NCBI GenBank assembly: GCA_016719565.1
Contig: JADJYU010000003.1
Coordinates: forward strand, 124,001 to 188,000
Source of the DNA: Ignavibacteria bacterium
Lineage (GTDB): Bacteria > Bacteroidota > Ignavibacteria > Tepidaquicellales > Tepidaquicellaceae
DNA: 64,000 nt
Direction of reading: 5' to 3'
Under the pieces are notes generated by a model. The model made no database searches and had not been told where the DNA came from. It saw only the letters and a program-made list of their open reading frames with translations. This document shows positions 54,847 through 64,000 of the stretch, in pieces (position 1 is the first letter of the stretch; every line of letters begins with the position of its first letter). The translations under genes and the position numbers were made by a program.

Positions 54847-56184
54847 ATGATAAAAAAATTATTAATTGCCAACAGAGGTGAAATTGCTTTAAGGATCATC
54901 AGAACTTGTAAAGAGATGGACATAAAGACAGTTGCAGTATATTCTGACGCCGACAAAGATTCACTTCATGTAAAGTTTGCAGATGAAGCTGTCTGCATCG
55001 GATCATCTTTATCAAAAGAAAGTTATCTGAATATTCCCAGGATCATGTCAGCAGCTTCGATAACCAATGCCGATGCAATTCATCCCGGATACGGATTTCT
55101 TGCTGAGAATGCTGAATTCGCGGAGATATGTATTGATTCAAAAATAAATTTTATAGGACCGCTGCCTTCCATGATAAACTCAATGGGAAATAAATCCTTA
55201 GCAAAGGATACAATGCGCGCAGCCGGCGTACCGGTAGTGCCGGGAAGTGAAGGCATTATAAAAGATCTCGAAGAAGCTACGACTCTTATTAAACAAATTG
55301 GCGTTCCGGTAATGATAAAAGCTTCAGCAGGCGGCGGCGGTAAAGGTATGAGAATTGTCCGCAGTGAAAGCGAGATAGAAAGCGCTTTTAATACTGCTAA
55401 GTCAGAAGCAATGAGCTCGTTTGGCAATGATGATGTTTATCTGGAAAAATATGTTGACAAGCCGAGACATATTGAGATACAGGTGCTCGGTGATAAATTC
55501 GGCAATGTGATCTCTCTGGGAGAGAGAGACTGCTCGATCCAGAGAAGGCATCAGAAACTTATTGAAGAATCCCCTTCTCCGTTTATTGATAATGAAGTCA
55601 GGGAGAAAATGTCAGAAGCTGCTATAAAAGGAGCTATGTCAGTGAATTACATCGGCGCAGGTACAATTGAATTTCTCGTTGATAAAGATAAGAATTTTTA
55701 TTTCATGGAAATGAATACGAGGATACAGGTGGAACATCCGGTTACGGAAGCAATTACAGGCATTGATCTTATCAGAGAGCAGATCAGAATAGCTGACAGA
55801 AAAAAGCTGAGTAAGAAGAAAATTATTATGACAGGACATTCAATAGAATGCAGGATCAACGCGGAAGATCCGGCGAATAATTTCAGACCGTCTCCGGGCA
55901 CGATTACTGCATTTAACCAGCCGGGCGGGATCGGAGTAAGAGTGGATACACATTGTTATAACGGATATACAATTCCTCCGTATTATGACTCCATGATCGG
56001 AAAACTTATTGTTCATGCTTCGACACGGACGGAAGCAATAAAGAAAATGTCACGCGCGCTTGATGAATTTATAGTAGAAGGAATTCATACTACAATCCCT
56101 TTTCATAAAATGATGATGACAAATGATAATTTTATAAATAATGATTTTGATACAGGGTTCATAGATAATTTAAATAAATCTTAA
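54847..56184 (+). CDS. accC: Biotin carboxylase subunit of acetyl-CoA carboxylase
   Basis: 445 residues; ATP-dependent carboxylation of biotin on AccB. Motifs: [19 protein letters not shown] at the start, [15 protein letters not shown], the ATP-grasp glycine loop [13 protein letters not shown] near residue 160, [16 protein letters not shown], and [14 protein letters not shown] near residue 290. Normal length. It is 47 nt downstream of accB. Confidence 0.97.
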   Translation: MIKKLLIANRGEIALRIIRTCKEMDIKTVAVYSDADKDSLHVKFADEAVCIGSSLSKESYLNIPRIMSAASITNADAIHPGYGFLAENAEFAEICIDSKINFIGPLPSMINSMGNKSLAKDTMRAAGVPVVPGSEGIIKDLEEATTLIKQIGVPVMIKASAGGGGKGMRIVRSESEIESAFNTAKSEAMSSFGNDDVYLEKYVDKPRHIEIQVLGDKFGNVISLGERDCSIQRRHQKLIEESPSPFIDNEVREKMSEAAIKGAMSVNYIGAGTIEFLVDKDKNFYFMEMNTRIQVEHPVTEAITGIDLIREQIRIADRKKLSKKKIIMTGHSIECRINAEDPANNFRPSPGTITAFNQPGGIGVRVDTHCYNGYTIPPYYDSMIGKLIVHASTRTEAIKKMSRALDEFIVEGIHTTIPFHKMMMTNDNFINNDFDTGFIDNLNKS

Positions 56185-56191
56185 TTTAAAG

Positions 56192-56749
56192 TTGAAAAAT
56201 AAATCCATAATAATATTTCTGTTTTCATTTTTAATCTTATCTCCGGTTCTGATCTCCGCACCAAAGGTCACCGGCAATGTAAGTCAAAGTATTGATACTG
56301 CGGGAGTATCAGATACAGTTAAATCCGGTTCTTCAGGTGTTCAGCAGACTCTTCCGATCGATACTTCATCTGCTCCGGTAAAAACAACAGAGACATATAT
56401 ACAGGCCGATACTGTAAAAAAGATCGATTCCGTACTGACCGAAACTGAGGATGAAAATAAACTTACAAATACAAGATTATTTATATACATATTACTTTCT
56501 GTTTTAGGTCTGGCATTATTCTTTTTCATTTTCGTAATAAATCTGTTCAAGACATTTCATAAAAAAAGATCTACGCGTCAGTCCCTCCTTCTCAGCTGGA
56601 ATTTATTCTTCATTGTAACGATAGTATGGATATTTATCATATGGGGCATTGTTGCAGCGTTCTGGACAGTACCTTCATTCATGATCGTGATGATTTTTCT
56701 ATTTATAATAAGTTTGATAATGACTATAATAGCAGTCAAATCTAAATAA
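56192..56749 (+). CDS. Membrane protein with Ser/Thr-rich linker, unknown function
   Basis: 185 residues from a TTG start, 7 nt after accC. A signal peptide is followed by a 60-residue extracytoplasmic segment rich in Ser, Thr and Val (VSDTVKSGSSG, PIDTSSAPVKTTETY), then three hydrophobic segments at the end (LFIYILLSVLGLALFFFIF and two more). No family recognised. Position suggests cotranscription with accBC, but no role follows from that. Confidence 0.55.
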   Translation: MKNKSIIIFLFSFLILSPVLISAPKVTGNVSQSIDTAGVSDTVKSGSSGVQQTLPIDTSSAPVKTTETYIQADTVKKIDSVLTETEDENKLTNTRLFIYILLSVLGLALFFFIFVINLFKTFHKKRSTRQSLLLSWNLFFIVTIVWIFIIWGIVAAFWTVPSFMIVMIFLFIISLIMTIIAVKSK

Positions 56750-56786
56750 TTTTTCTAATTTACGGTAATTTCGATAAATCCTTTAT

Positions 56787-57581
56787 ATGAGAAAACATTA
56801 CGCATTAATACTCGGAGCATCAAGCGGTTTCGGAAAAGCTATCGCAACCGGGCTTGCAAAATCGGGTGTCAGCATAATCGGAGTTCATCTTGACAGAGCG
56901 ACTACTATGCCGGATGTCGAAATACTAAAAGCTGATTTAAAATCATACAATGTAGATGTACATTTTTATAATGTAAATGCTGCAGATGCGGGTAAAAGAA
57001 CGGATGTGATCTCCAGTATAAAAGAAATTTTTTCGAAAGAAGAAGATCCTGAACTTAAAATACTGGTTCATTCACTGGCATTCGGGACATTAAAACCATT
57101 TATATCAGATGATCCGAATGAAATGATCAATCAGAAGCAAATAGAAATGACACTGGATGTAATGGCTAACAGTCTTGTATACTGGACGCAGGAAATTATA
57201 AAGAATGATTTCATGAAAAGAGGCGGTAAGATATATGCAATGACTTCATCCGGGGGGACAAGACAGATAGAATTTTACGGAGCTGTATCTGCTGCTAAAG
57301 CATGTCTCGAGTCTTATATCAGACAGCTTGCAATGGAACTCGGCAGCAAAGGAATTTCTGCAAATTCGCTCAGAGCGGGCGTTACACAGACCCCTGCGTT
57401 ATCAAAAATTCCAAAGAGCGAGAACATTATTGCAAATGCAATACAGAGAAATCCGGAGCACAGGCTTACAACTGCTGACGAAGTTGCGGAATTTATAGTT
57501 GATAATTATAAAAATAATTCTCACTGGATGACAGGAAATGTAATAGGATTGGACGGCGGTGAAAGTATAGTAGAATTGTAA
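56787..57581 (+). CDS. Short-chain dehydrogenase, enoyl-ACP reductase-like
   Basis: 264 residues. The NAD(P) motif is ILGASSGFGKAIATGL; the active site reads Y-G-A-V-S-A-A-K, with six residues between Tyr and Lys as in FabI/FabL-type enoyl-ACP reductases, rather than three as in classical SDRs. Other marks: SLAFGTLKPF, SLRAGVTQTPAL and TGNVIGLDGGESI. Being near accB/accC, a final-step role in fatty acid elongation fits, though it differs from standard FabI at its N-terminus. Confidence 0.7.
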   Translation: MRKHYALILGASSGFGKAIATGLAKSGVSIIGVHLDRATTMPDVEILKADLKSYNVDVHFYNVNAADAGKRTDVISSIKEIFSKEEDPELKILVHSLAFGTLKPFISDDPNEMINQKQIEMTLDVMANSLVYWTQEIIKNDFMKRGGKIYAMTSSGGTRQIEFYGAVSAAKACLESYIRQLAMELGSKGISANSLRAGVTQTPALSKIPKSENIIANAIQRNPEHRLTTADEVAEFIVDNYKNNSHWMTGNVIGLDGGESIVEL

Positions 57582-57611
57582 TATAATTTTAAAAAAGAGA
57601 TTACTAATAAA

Positions 57612-60600
57612 ATGGAAGGTAAGTTAAATTCAGATCAGGACAGGAAAGATTCTGACCTTATCATGGATATTTCGACAAAGGAAAAGCTTGAGCTGAAGAC
57701 TCAGGAGCTGATGCCGACTATTCTGATCGGTCTCGGCGGAACAGGCAAGGAAACACTGCTCAGGATCAGAAGACAATTCGTAGAAAAATACGGTTCGATA
57801 AATGACTTCCCCATTATTTCATATCTGTATATCGATACTGACAACGCGCCTTCGGAAGAAAGCGGGATTGCCAGAGAAAGAGATTACCTGATAAATGAAA
57901 TTGACTTTCAGCCTTCTGAAAAAATTTTCCACCCGGTCAATCCTTCGGAGTATATATACAGAATTCAGGACGTTCCTCATATTAAAGAATGGCTGAGCAC
58001 GACAGGCGAGATAGCGAAGCTGGGCACGATGAATACCGGCGCCGGTCAGATCAGACCTGCAGCGAGACTGGCTTTCTATCATAACTACGATGAGATAGTT
58101 TCAAAACTTACAGCAGCCAAATCAAGGATCACGGATTCCAAATCCATTAACACTGTTAAGGAATTTCACAAGATCAAGAATGTAAACACTGACAAGATCA
58201 ATGTTTATGTAATTACATCTCTCAGCGGAGGCACCGGCTCGGGAATGATTCTTGATATGGGTTTTCTTATCCGAAGTATTTTCAGGAATCAGGCGGTTTC
58301 GACCTGCTACGTCGTCTTACCGAAGATTTATCAGGCGTACGGTAAAGAAAGAGTATTTGCAAACGGTTATGCAGCACTAAAGGAATTCGAATACTATAAT
58401 TTAAAAAATACTTTCGATATATCATGGAAGAAAAACGAACCGCATAAATTTCAGCCGGGAGTTTTTGACGATACTTATATAATAGACGGTGAGAATTCAA
58501 AAAATCTCTCGCTGTCCGATCAGAACAACAGAGACATTTATAAAATGCTTGCGGATACAATATTTCAGGATTTTTCGAATTCCGATTTTGCAAATTACAA
58601 AAGAGGAGTCAGGGTAAATCTTGTTCAGTATAAGCAAAGACTATGGCCGGATGATAACTCTGTTACTGACAATACTTATTCAAGGAAATATTCAACACTC
58701 GGTCAGGCGACTATATCAATTCCGGTTGACAGAATAATTATTTCATGCGCTTACAAACTCTGCGAGGAGATCATAAATTATTATCTGACATACGCCGAAG
58801 GTTCTCAGAGCGATGTTGACAATTATCTTATCAGCGAATTTCTGCCTGAGCTTGGTCTGCTCGAATCAAAAAATAAATTTCAGCTTCTTGATTCTCTTTA
58901 TAAATCAGGAGAGAAGACTTCATTACAGTCAAACATAAAGTCATTTCTTACTACAATGCAGAATGACCTCGTGAGCGGTAAGCGCGGCGCGAACTGGTCA
59001 ACTTATCTTCTGAATGAGAAAATGAAATTCGATACAAACTTCAGGGATGATAATGATGTGAACAGGCAGGGAATGTTTTTTACGCAGATACATTCAAACA
59101 GAACCAAAGACTTACAGAATCTGATCGGAGACAGGGACAGAAATTCCATTGGTATGCTGGAAAGGAAAATAAATTCTCTCGTGAATGATTCTACAAGAGG
59201 AGTTTTTTACGCTATCAATCTTCTCAGAAGACTTCAGTTTATACTTACCGACGGAAATTTTGATTACATTCCGAAATATGAAAAAGAAATAAAAGACCTT
59301 CAGTCGCTTGTTACCAAGCTTGATGCAGATTTCAGAAGGAAATTTCAGGAACTTAAAGAAGACGAAGCGAGAACTAATTTCAACGTGCTGAAAAAATCCG
59401 CAATGTCAGGAAGTCTTGAAAAAGTTCTGAACGTCATGGAAGATTACTACAATACTCTCATAAAACTTAAGTCAAGATATTATGCGCGTGAAATTTGCCT
59501 GAGAATACTTTCTCTCATTGAGACAAAAGAGAAGACTGCAAATGACAAGATCGTTTCAAACGGTCTCATCCCCGATCTGAATAAACTTACCGGAAATCTC
59601 GGAACATTGAAGAATAATTTTCTGCAGAAGTATAATCACTTCATACAGAAACAGGAAACAAGTTTTAATCTGATGGTATATGAGCCCGATGAAGTAAGTA
59701 ATGAATATTATGTAAGATACATAGGAACCGGACAAAAGGCGTTTGAGAATATAAAAAATCTTTCAAACAAACTTCTTAAAGATCTGGGAGCTTCAGATGT
59801 TACTGACATTGTAAATATTCTGAGAGAGCGTGATGCAAAACTTATTGAATCCAAGATGCTGAATTTTGCAAAAAAGCAGTTTGAGAATATAAGGGAAGAT
59901 TACAATATTACTGACATACTTTTTGAAAAAGATTCCATAAGAAGCGAATCCAAGATCAGAGGTATGTTCAATCAGGCGTTCCCGTGGATGAGAACCAGAG
60001 AGATCCCCGGCAGCTTTAAGCTCGACGAATCGGCAAAAAAGTTTTACATTGGAATAAAAACAAATACTCCTTCATTCAAAAAATTTCAGACTCTTATACA
60101 ATCCATTGCCGGATCATCGGTAGAATTCAAGGATTCCGCTGACAATTCATCCATAACATTTTATTCAGAGTGGGCGGGATTTCCTTTGTTTTATTCTTAT
60201 ACAATTGCAGAAGAGATGAAGCCGTATTACAAACAGCTGTCTCAGAATCACAATGTGGATCTTCACATTAACAAAAACTTTTTTATCTATCACGATATCA
60301 TACCTCTTAATGATGATGAAAAGATCAGGCTTGATGAAGCGTATAAAGCTTATATACTTGGTCTGATATTCGGTGTGTTTGATATAATTCCCGAGACTGA
60401 TTCTTCAAAGGCGATCTACAAATATACAAAGCAGGAAGGCATTACGGTAAAAAGAGTGGAGCAGCTGGGAGTTGAGTCACGGCTAATCAACAGACTTTTT
60501 GAAGAACAGGGAAAAGACGCATTGAGATACAGGATACTAAAGGATGCAGAAGCTGTGCAGGATAAATTTTTCAAAGCGAATAAACTTGCTGAGATGCTGG

Positions 60601-61013
60601 CGATTTATGAATATTATTATGATGTAATTTATATGCCGGCTGAATATGAAATAGCCGGTGAAGCGAAAAGGAAAATAGAGACATATCAGTACACAATTCT
60701 AAGAAATCTTTCCAGAGAAATTGAATCCAAAATATCAATTCAGAGTAAGGAAAAGTTTATTGAAAAAGTTGTTTCATATAAAAAATTCCCTGATACATAT
60801 TCTTTTCTTTGCGGAGACGGTGAAAAGAGAGTGCTGCGAGTGGAAGAAATATTAAGTACATCCGAAGGAGACGGGAATTCTTCAGAGCAATCTAAAAAAA
60901 CATATCCTGTGTTATCAAAAGACAGACTTAAGGAAATAAAAGAAGCGCATGAAGAAGGACTTATCTCGGCTGAGGAATTTGAAAAAGCAAAAAAAGAATT
61001 TTTAAATTTATAA
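57612..61013 (+). CDS. Tubulin-like (FtsZ-superfamily) giant protein with SHOCT-like end
   Basis: 1133 residues. N-terminal GTPase marks: ILIGLGGTGKETLLRIRR (residues about 37-54), the acidic strand YIDTDNA near 73, AGQIRPAARLAF near 144-155, and the tubulin signature SLSGGTGSGM (203-212), all as in the Tubulin_2 family. A long, mostly helical middle region (about 400-1090) has no motif that I recognise. The last 35 residues (LSKDRLKEIKEAHEEGLISAEEFEKAKKEFL) look like a SHOCT domain, often an oligomerisation or membrane-association end. It lies 30 nt after the SDR gene and 2 nt before the FmdB gene. Function unknown; the superfamily includes filament-forming GTPases. Confidence 0.8.
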   Translation: MEGKLNSDQDRKDSDLIMDISTKEKLELKTQELMPTILIGLGGTGKETLLRIRRQFVEKYGSINDFPIISYLYIDTDNAPSEESGIARERDYLINEIDFQPSEKIFHPVNPSEYIYRIQDVPHIKEWLSTTGEIAKLGTMNTGAGQIRPAARLAFYHNYDEIVSKLTAAKSRITDSKSINTVKEFHKIKNVNTDKINVYVITSLSGGTGSGMILDMGFLIRSIFRNQAVSTCYVVLPKIYQAYGKERVFANGYAALKEFEYYNLKNTFDISWKKNEPHKFQPGVFDDTYIIDGENSKNLSLSDQNNRDIYKMLADTIFQDFSNSDFANYKRGVRVNLVQYKQRLWPDDNSVTDNTYSRKYSTLGQATISIPVDRIIISCAYKLCEEIINYYLTYAEGSQSDVDNYLISEFLPELGLLESKNKFQLLDSLYKSGEKTSLQSNIKSFLTTMQNDLVSGKRGANWSTYLLNEKMKFDTNFRDDNDVNRQGMFFTQIHSNRTKDLQNLIGDRDRNSIGMLERKINSLVNDSTRGVFYAINLLRRLQFILTDGNFDYIPKYEKEIKDLQSLVTKLDADFRRKFQELKEDEARTNFNVLKKSAMSGSLEKVLNVMEDYYNTLIKLKSRYYAREICLRILSLIETKEKTANDKIVSNGLIPDLNKLTGNLGTLKNNFLQKYNHFIQKQETSFNLMVYEPDEVSNEYYVRYIGTGQKAFENIKNLSNKLLKDLGASDVTDIVNILRERDAKLIESKMLNFAKKQFENIREDYNITDILFEKDSIRSESKIRGMFNQAFPWMRTREIPGSFKLDESAKKFYIGIKTNTPSFKKFQTLIQSIAGSSVEFKDSADNSSITFYSEWAGFPLFYSYTIAEEMKPYYKQLSQNHNVDLHINKNFFIYHDIIPLNDDEKIRLDEAYKAYILGLIFGVFDIIPETDSSKAIYKYTKQEGITVKRVEQLGVESRLINRLFEEQGKDALRYRILKDAEAVQDKFFKANKLAEMLAIYEYYYDVIYMPAEYEIAGEAKRKIETYQYTILRNLSREIESKISIQSKEKFIEKVVSYKKFPDTYSFLCGDGEKRVLRVEEILSTSEGDGNSSEQSKKTYPVLSKDRLKEIKEAHEEGLISAEEFEKAKKEFLNL

Positions 61014-61015
61014 TT

Positions 61016-61411
61016 ATGCCTACATACGATTACAGATGTGACAATTGCGGACATTTTTTTGAGAAGTTTCAATCAATGAAAGAAGACAAGTTAACTAAGT
61101 GCCCGCAATGCGGAGAGGAAACTTTGAGAAGACTTATCGGAACCGGCAGCGGCCTGATCTTCAAAGGCAGCGGTTTTTATCTTACTGATTACAAAAACAA
61201 ACAAACTGGAACATCTTCTTCATTATCAGAAAAAAAATCCGGATCAGATTCATCAAAATCCGAACCGGCAAAAGATAAATCATCTTCAGGAGAATCGTCT
61301 CCCGTTACAAAAGAAAAATCTGATACAAAAGAAAAATCCGATACAAAAGAAAAGTCAGATACAAAATCTAGACCTGCTGAGAAGAAATCATCTTCAGCCG
61401 GATCTGAATAA
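61016..61411 (+). CDS. FmdB-type zinc-ribbon protein with low-complexity tail
   Basis: 131 residues, 2 nt after the tubulin-like gene. The N-terminal 45 residues are a zinc ribbon with the pairs CDNC and CPQC (MPTYDYRCDNCGHFFEKF), followed by a glycine-rich strand (GTGSGLIFKGSGFYLTDY) seen in many FmdB proteins. The rest is a disordered Ser/Lys/Glu tail with four tandem KEKSDT repeats (61310-61370). Possibly a regulatory or nucleic-acid-binding partner of the upstream gene. Confidence 0.85.
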   Translation: MPTYDYRCDNCGHFFEKFQSMKEDKLTKCPQCGEETLRRLIGTGSGLIFKGSGFYLTDYKNKQTGTSSSLSEKKSGSDSSKSEPAKDKSSSGESSPVTKEKSDTKEKSDTKEKSDTKSRPAEKKSSSAGSE

Positions 61412-61497
61412 TCCATAGTCTTCTTTAAATATTTCTAAAATTGAAGTAAAGAAATTGATTATTAGAATTGATAAATTACGGATTAAAAAAGAAGTGT

Positions 61498-62241
61498 TTA
61501 TTTTTTAATAATATATCTGTCCAGATTAAAATTTTCCCCGAGATAGTGTTTCCTCACAAGTTCATCATTTGCAAGCTCTTCAGCTTTCCCTGATCTGAAT
61601 ATTTTTCCGTCAATAAGTATATAAGCCCTGTCAACAATCGAAAGAGTTTCATGGACATTATGATCTGTTATAAGAATACCGATCCCGCGGGTTTTCAGAT
61701 TTGCAACAAGCTTCATGATCTCTTCAGAGGCGATCGGATCTATTCCTGCAAAGGGTTCGTCAAGAAGAATAAATTTCGGATCAGTAGCAAGGCATCTGGC
61801 AATTTCAGTTCTTCTTCTCTCTCCTCCGGAAAGCACATATCCTTTTGAATCTGATATCTTTTGAATATTAAAATCCTTCAGCAGACTCTCGCATTTGTCT
61901 TCCCTTTCTGATTTATCAAGTTTCATAAACTGAAGCACTGACATTATATTATCCCTTACAGTCATATTCCTGAATACAGACGGTTCCTGCGGCAGATATC
62001 CTATCCCAAGATTCGCTCTTTTATACATCGGGAATGAAGTAATAATTTCCCTGTCAATTTCTATTTCGCCTTCGTCAGGTTTTATCATTCCGCAGATCAT
62101 ATAAAATGTTGTAGTCTTGCCGGCGCCGTTAGGTCCGAGCAGACCGACAATTTCTCCCTGCTTGAGTTCAAGAGATACATTATCTACAACTCTCCTTTTC
62201 CGGTATTCCTTTACTAATTTATATGATTTTAATTCACTCAA
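61498..62241 (-). CDS. lptB: LPS export ABC transporter ATP-binding protein
   Basis: 247 residues; powers the LptBFG complex that moves LPS from the inner membrane towards the surface. Walker A LLGPNGAGKTTTFYM, Q-loop GYLPQEPSVF, signature LSGGERRRTEIAR, Walker B FILLDEPFAGIDP and switch His in ITDHNVHET match LptB. It is the last gene of the minus-strand run after pdxJ (17 nt gap). Confidence 0.92.
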   Translation of the reverse strand: MSELKSYKLVKEYRKRRVVDNVSLELKQGEIVGLLGPNGAGKTTTFYMICGMIKPDEGEIEIDREIITSFPMYKRANLGIGYLPQEPSVFRNMTVRDNIMSVLQFMKLDKSEREDKCESLLKDFNIQKISDSKGYVLSGGERRRTEIARCLATDPKFILLDEPFAGIDPIASEEIMKLVANLKTRGIGILITDHNVHETLSIVDRAYILIDGKIFRSGKAEELANDELVRKHYLGENFNLDRYIIKK

Positions 62242-62258
62242 TCTGTAATGAACATATA

Positions 62259-62981
62259 TTAATAATTTTTATTTCTGACAAGCTGAAGCATATCCTGTAC
62301 CGCTTTTTCAAGTCCGGTAAATACCGCTCTGGATATCACTGAATGTCCGATGCTGACTTCCTGAATTTCCGGAATATTTACGATCGGCATTATATTTCTG
62401 TAATTGAGGCCGTGTCCTGCAGTTACGATCAGTCCCTGTTCAGCTGCCATTGTAGAAATGACAGAGATCTTGCTGAGTTCAGTCAGAATATCTTTTTCAG
62501 TTCTCATGTTAGCATACTTTCCTGTATGAATTTCAATAATATCCGCTGAAAGCTCGACTGCATGATCCACATTCGCCGGATCCGGATCTATAAAAAGACT
62601 TACAAGAATATCCTTTGATTTAAGTTCTTTAATAAATTCCTTATACATTTCTTTTCCTGCCGCTAAATTCAAACCGCCTTCAGTTGTAAGTTCACTTCGC
62701 TTTTCCGGAACGAGCGTAACAATCTCCGGCAAAGTCTCAATTGCTATCCTGAGCATTTCATCAGTTGCCGCCATTTCGAGATCGAGTTTAGACTGAACAG
62801 TTTCCTTTAACAGTCTCAGGTCCCTGTCATTAATATGCCTTCGGTCTTCGCGGAGGTGACACACAATTCCTTCAGCTCCGGCAAGCTCGCATATACCTGC
62901 TGCAGTTACCGGATCCGGCTCTATTTCACCGCGTGCTTCCCTTAATGTCGCTACATGATCAATGTTGATTGCAAGTCTCAT
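62259..62981 (-). CDS. pdxJ: Pyridoxine 5'-phosphate synthase
   Basis: 240 residues; condenses 1-deoxy-xylulose 5-phosphate with 3-amino-2-oxopropyl phosphate in vitamin B6 synthesis. Signatures: LAINIDHVATLREARG at the start, CHLREDRRHINDRDL, LDLEMAATDEML, VTLVPEKRSELTTEGGLNL and VTAGHGLNYRN. Normal length. Confidence 0.97.
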   Translation of the reverse strand: MRLAINIDHVATLREARGEIEPDPVTAAGICELAGAEGIVCHLREDRRHINDRDLRLLKETVQSKLDLEMAATDEMLRIAIETLPEIVTLVPEKRSELTTEGGLNLAAGKEMYKEFIKELKSKDILVSLFIDPDPANVDHAVELSADIIEIHTGKYANMRTEKDILTELSKISVISTMAAEQGLIVTAGHGLNYRNIMPIVNIPEIQEVSIGHSVISRAVFTGLEKAVQDMLQLVRNKNY

Positions 62982-63001
62982 AATCTTATTTTAAAATGAA
63001 T

Positions 63002-63763
63002 TTAAAAAAATAAATTAAAAAAATCGCTGATACCAATTCCGTAAATATCTTTTGAAGATCTGAGCGCTGATATCCCGTCTATGAAGAGCATTACTAACCA
63101 GTGAAGTATCCAGCAATAAAGGAACGAACCGCTTCTGAGCGCCTGCACACCGAGGATTATTCCGGCGAAGATCGATGCAAACAATTCTATCTCCGGCTTT
63201 CCTTTATGTAAAATAAAAAACGGGATCATTTGGATGAAGATCGAATAGTAGCCGAATTTAGATCTCAATCCGAAAAGCATATATCCTCTCCAGATAAATT
63301 CCCATCCGAGCATATAAATTAAAATACAAAATTCATAGAAAGCAAAATTCCATAAATTTTCCTTTACCTTTACTCCGCCCTGCGGATAAGCAGATGCAAA
63401 TACCGGAGTCGCAGAAACTATCCAGACAGTTATCAGCATTATGACAAGAAATATTCCTGACGTAATGAATCCGAATTTTTTATCACCCCATGTAAATCCG
63501 TAATCCCTTAGATTTTCTTTAAACAAAAACCTGATCGCCAGTACCGGAAGAAGAAACATAAGTAATCCGTCAGTCAGAAACCAGTAAACTCTTGAAAGGA
63601 ATTTATCCTTTCCGAAATTCTGATAATAAAAGTTCGGAGATGCAAACTCCATTGAGAGGAATACAATAATTGATACTGAAAGAAAAATAAATGTTACTTT
63701 AAAATCTAGTTTCTTAATTTCAGTGATCAGTTCCCGGATCTCATTCTTCAGGTATGGGATCAA
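63002..63763 (-). CDS. CPBP-family intramembrane protease-like protein
   Basis: 253 residues from a TTG start, with seven to eight predicted membrane helices. The CPBP motif is WEFIWRGYMLFG, where Glu and Arg of the ExxxR pattern are present but the usual double Glu is reduced to one; FFILHKGKPEIELF and the ILGVQALRSGSF-type helix follow. Glutamic-type intramembrane proteolysis or bacteriocin self-protection is possible for the family. The stop of the upstream gene overlaps its start in a TTGA junction. Confidence 0.8.
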   Translation of the reverse strand: MIPYLKNEIRELITEIKKLDFKVTFIFLSVSIIVFLSMEFASPNFYYQNFGKDKFLSRVYWFLTDGLLMFLLPVLAIRFLFKENLRDYGFTWGDKKFGFITSGIFLVIMLITVWIVSATPVFASAYPQGGVKVKENLWNFAFYEFCILIYMLGWEFIWRGYMLFGLRSKFGYYSIFIQMIPFFILHKGKPEIELFASIFAGIILGVQALRSGSFLYCWILHWLVMLFIDGISALRSSKDIYGIGISDFFNLFF

Positions 63764-64000
63764 TTCTGTTGTTTTTTCTTGATAATATACTGAAGTTTCT
63801 GTGGCTCAGTTTTCAGCAGACTTGTATTGTCAGGCAGCTTAATTTCAGGAATAACAAATCCCAGTGTATCTTCCTCAATATTCTGATATTCTATATTTAT
63901 TAAAATTTCAGCCGCAGTAGTCCTCGCAAGCTCATCCACACCGCCTCTTAATGATACATTAATTTTTGGCGGGATAAGAAGGACTTCCTTATCTTCAGGT
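63760..64000 (-). CDS. YbbR-like (CdaR-type) domain protein, C-terminal part only
   Basis: The frame runs from the window edge to a TGA at 63762-63760 (80 codons). The sequence KEVLLIPPKINVSLRGGVDEL and FVIPEIKLPDNTSLLKTEPQKLQYIIKKK has the pattern of the YbbR/CdaR beta-rich repeats. Its stop overlaps the CPBP start. The main part is outside the window, so the assignment is tentative. Confidence 0.6.
   Translation of the reverse strand, partial: PEDKEVLLIPPKINVSLRGGVDELARTTAAEILINIEYQNIEEDTLGFVIPEIKLPDNTSLLKTEPQKLQYIIKKKQQN

Noticed and set aside
61189..61416. 75-residue minus-strand frame with DFSFVS repeats
   Set aside because: Antisense reading of the KEKSDT repeats in the FmdB tail.

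Overview
The window is A+T-rich DNA from a member of the Fibrobacterota-Chlorobi-Bacteroidota group, most likely Ignavibacteria or a close relative. The evidence is the many secreted proteins with a type IX secretion (T9SS) type A tail (NYPNPFNPxT...GxxVxTLVN...SGVYFY...KxMxLxK), an elongation factor P with the PGNLRAF tip that I recall from Chlorobi, YCF48-type repeat proteins, frequent TTG starts and weak ribosome binding sites. No 16S rRNA gene is present, so the placement is inference. Only T9SS cargo is seen here, none of the secretion machinery.

Layout. 1-4443: three surface or secreted proteins (two T9SS cargo, one arylsulfotransferase-like protein with a dockerin-like end). 4580-11673: a phosphoesterase, a DCC protein, then a metG-folP-copA-methyltransferase run; metG is broken by one missing base. 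11660-14983: a minus-strand envelope sugar operon (GT2 glycosyltransferase, epimerase, GT-C membrane protein). 14984-15702: a non-coding stretch holding a large nested hairpin element. 15703-21809: T9SS cargo, a membrane protein and a frameshifted YCF48 protein. 22000-26633: gdhA, pepT, a Rieske oxygenase and an isoprenylcysteine methyltransferase-like protein. 26700-29569: a TsdA-like dihaem cytochrome divergent from an ECF sigma factor and its membrane partner. 29813-36498: a TetR-TolC-MFP-RND efflux operon ending in a VOC protein and a strong terminator. 36642-42717: large secreted proteins, the last one frameshifted. 43150-48952: secD-secF-STAS, purA, an ASCH protein and a DoxX protein.

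48953-50755 is the strangest part. It has a block of pure homopolymers bounded by 14-bp direct repeats (probably a consensus artefact), then 37 consecutive degenerate 21-nt units (49385-50161) without a register break. It lies downstream of a small minus-strand gene with a palindrome at its start, followed by tRNA-Cys and tRNA-Gly. 51928-64000: gapA, dinB-like, efp-accB-accC, a membrane protein, an enoyl-ACP-reductase-like SDR, a 1133-residue tubulin/FtsZ-superfamily protein ending in a SHOCT-like segment, an FmdB zinc ribbon, and a minus-strand operon of a YbbR-like protein (partial), CPBP protease, pdxJ and lptB.

Functionally, accB, accC and the SDR point to fatty acid synthesis; secDF supports export of the many signal-peptide proteins; the RND operon and CopA handle toxic compounds and copper. 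Three genes (metG and two T9SS cargo genes) each lack exactly one base, two of them at T or A runs, which suggests consensus errors rather than three real pseudogenes. The best candidates for something new are the 21-nt array, the tubulin-like protein and the nested hairpin element.
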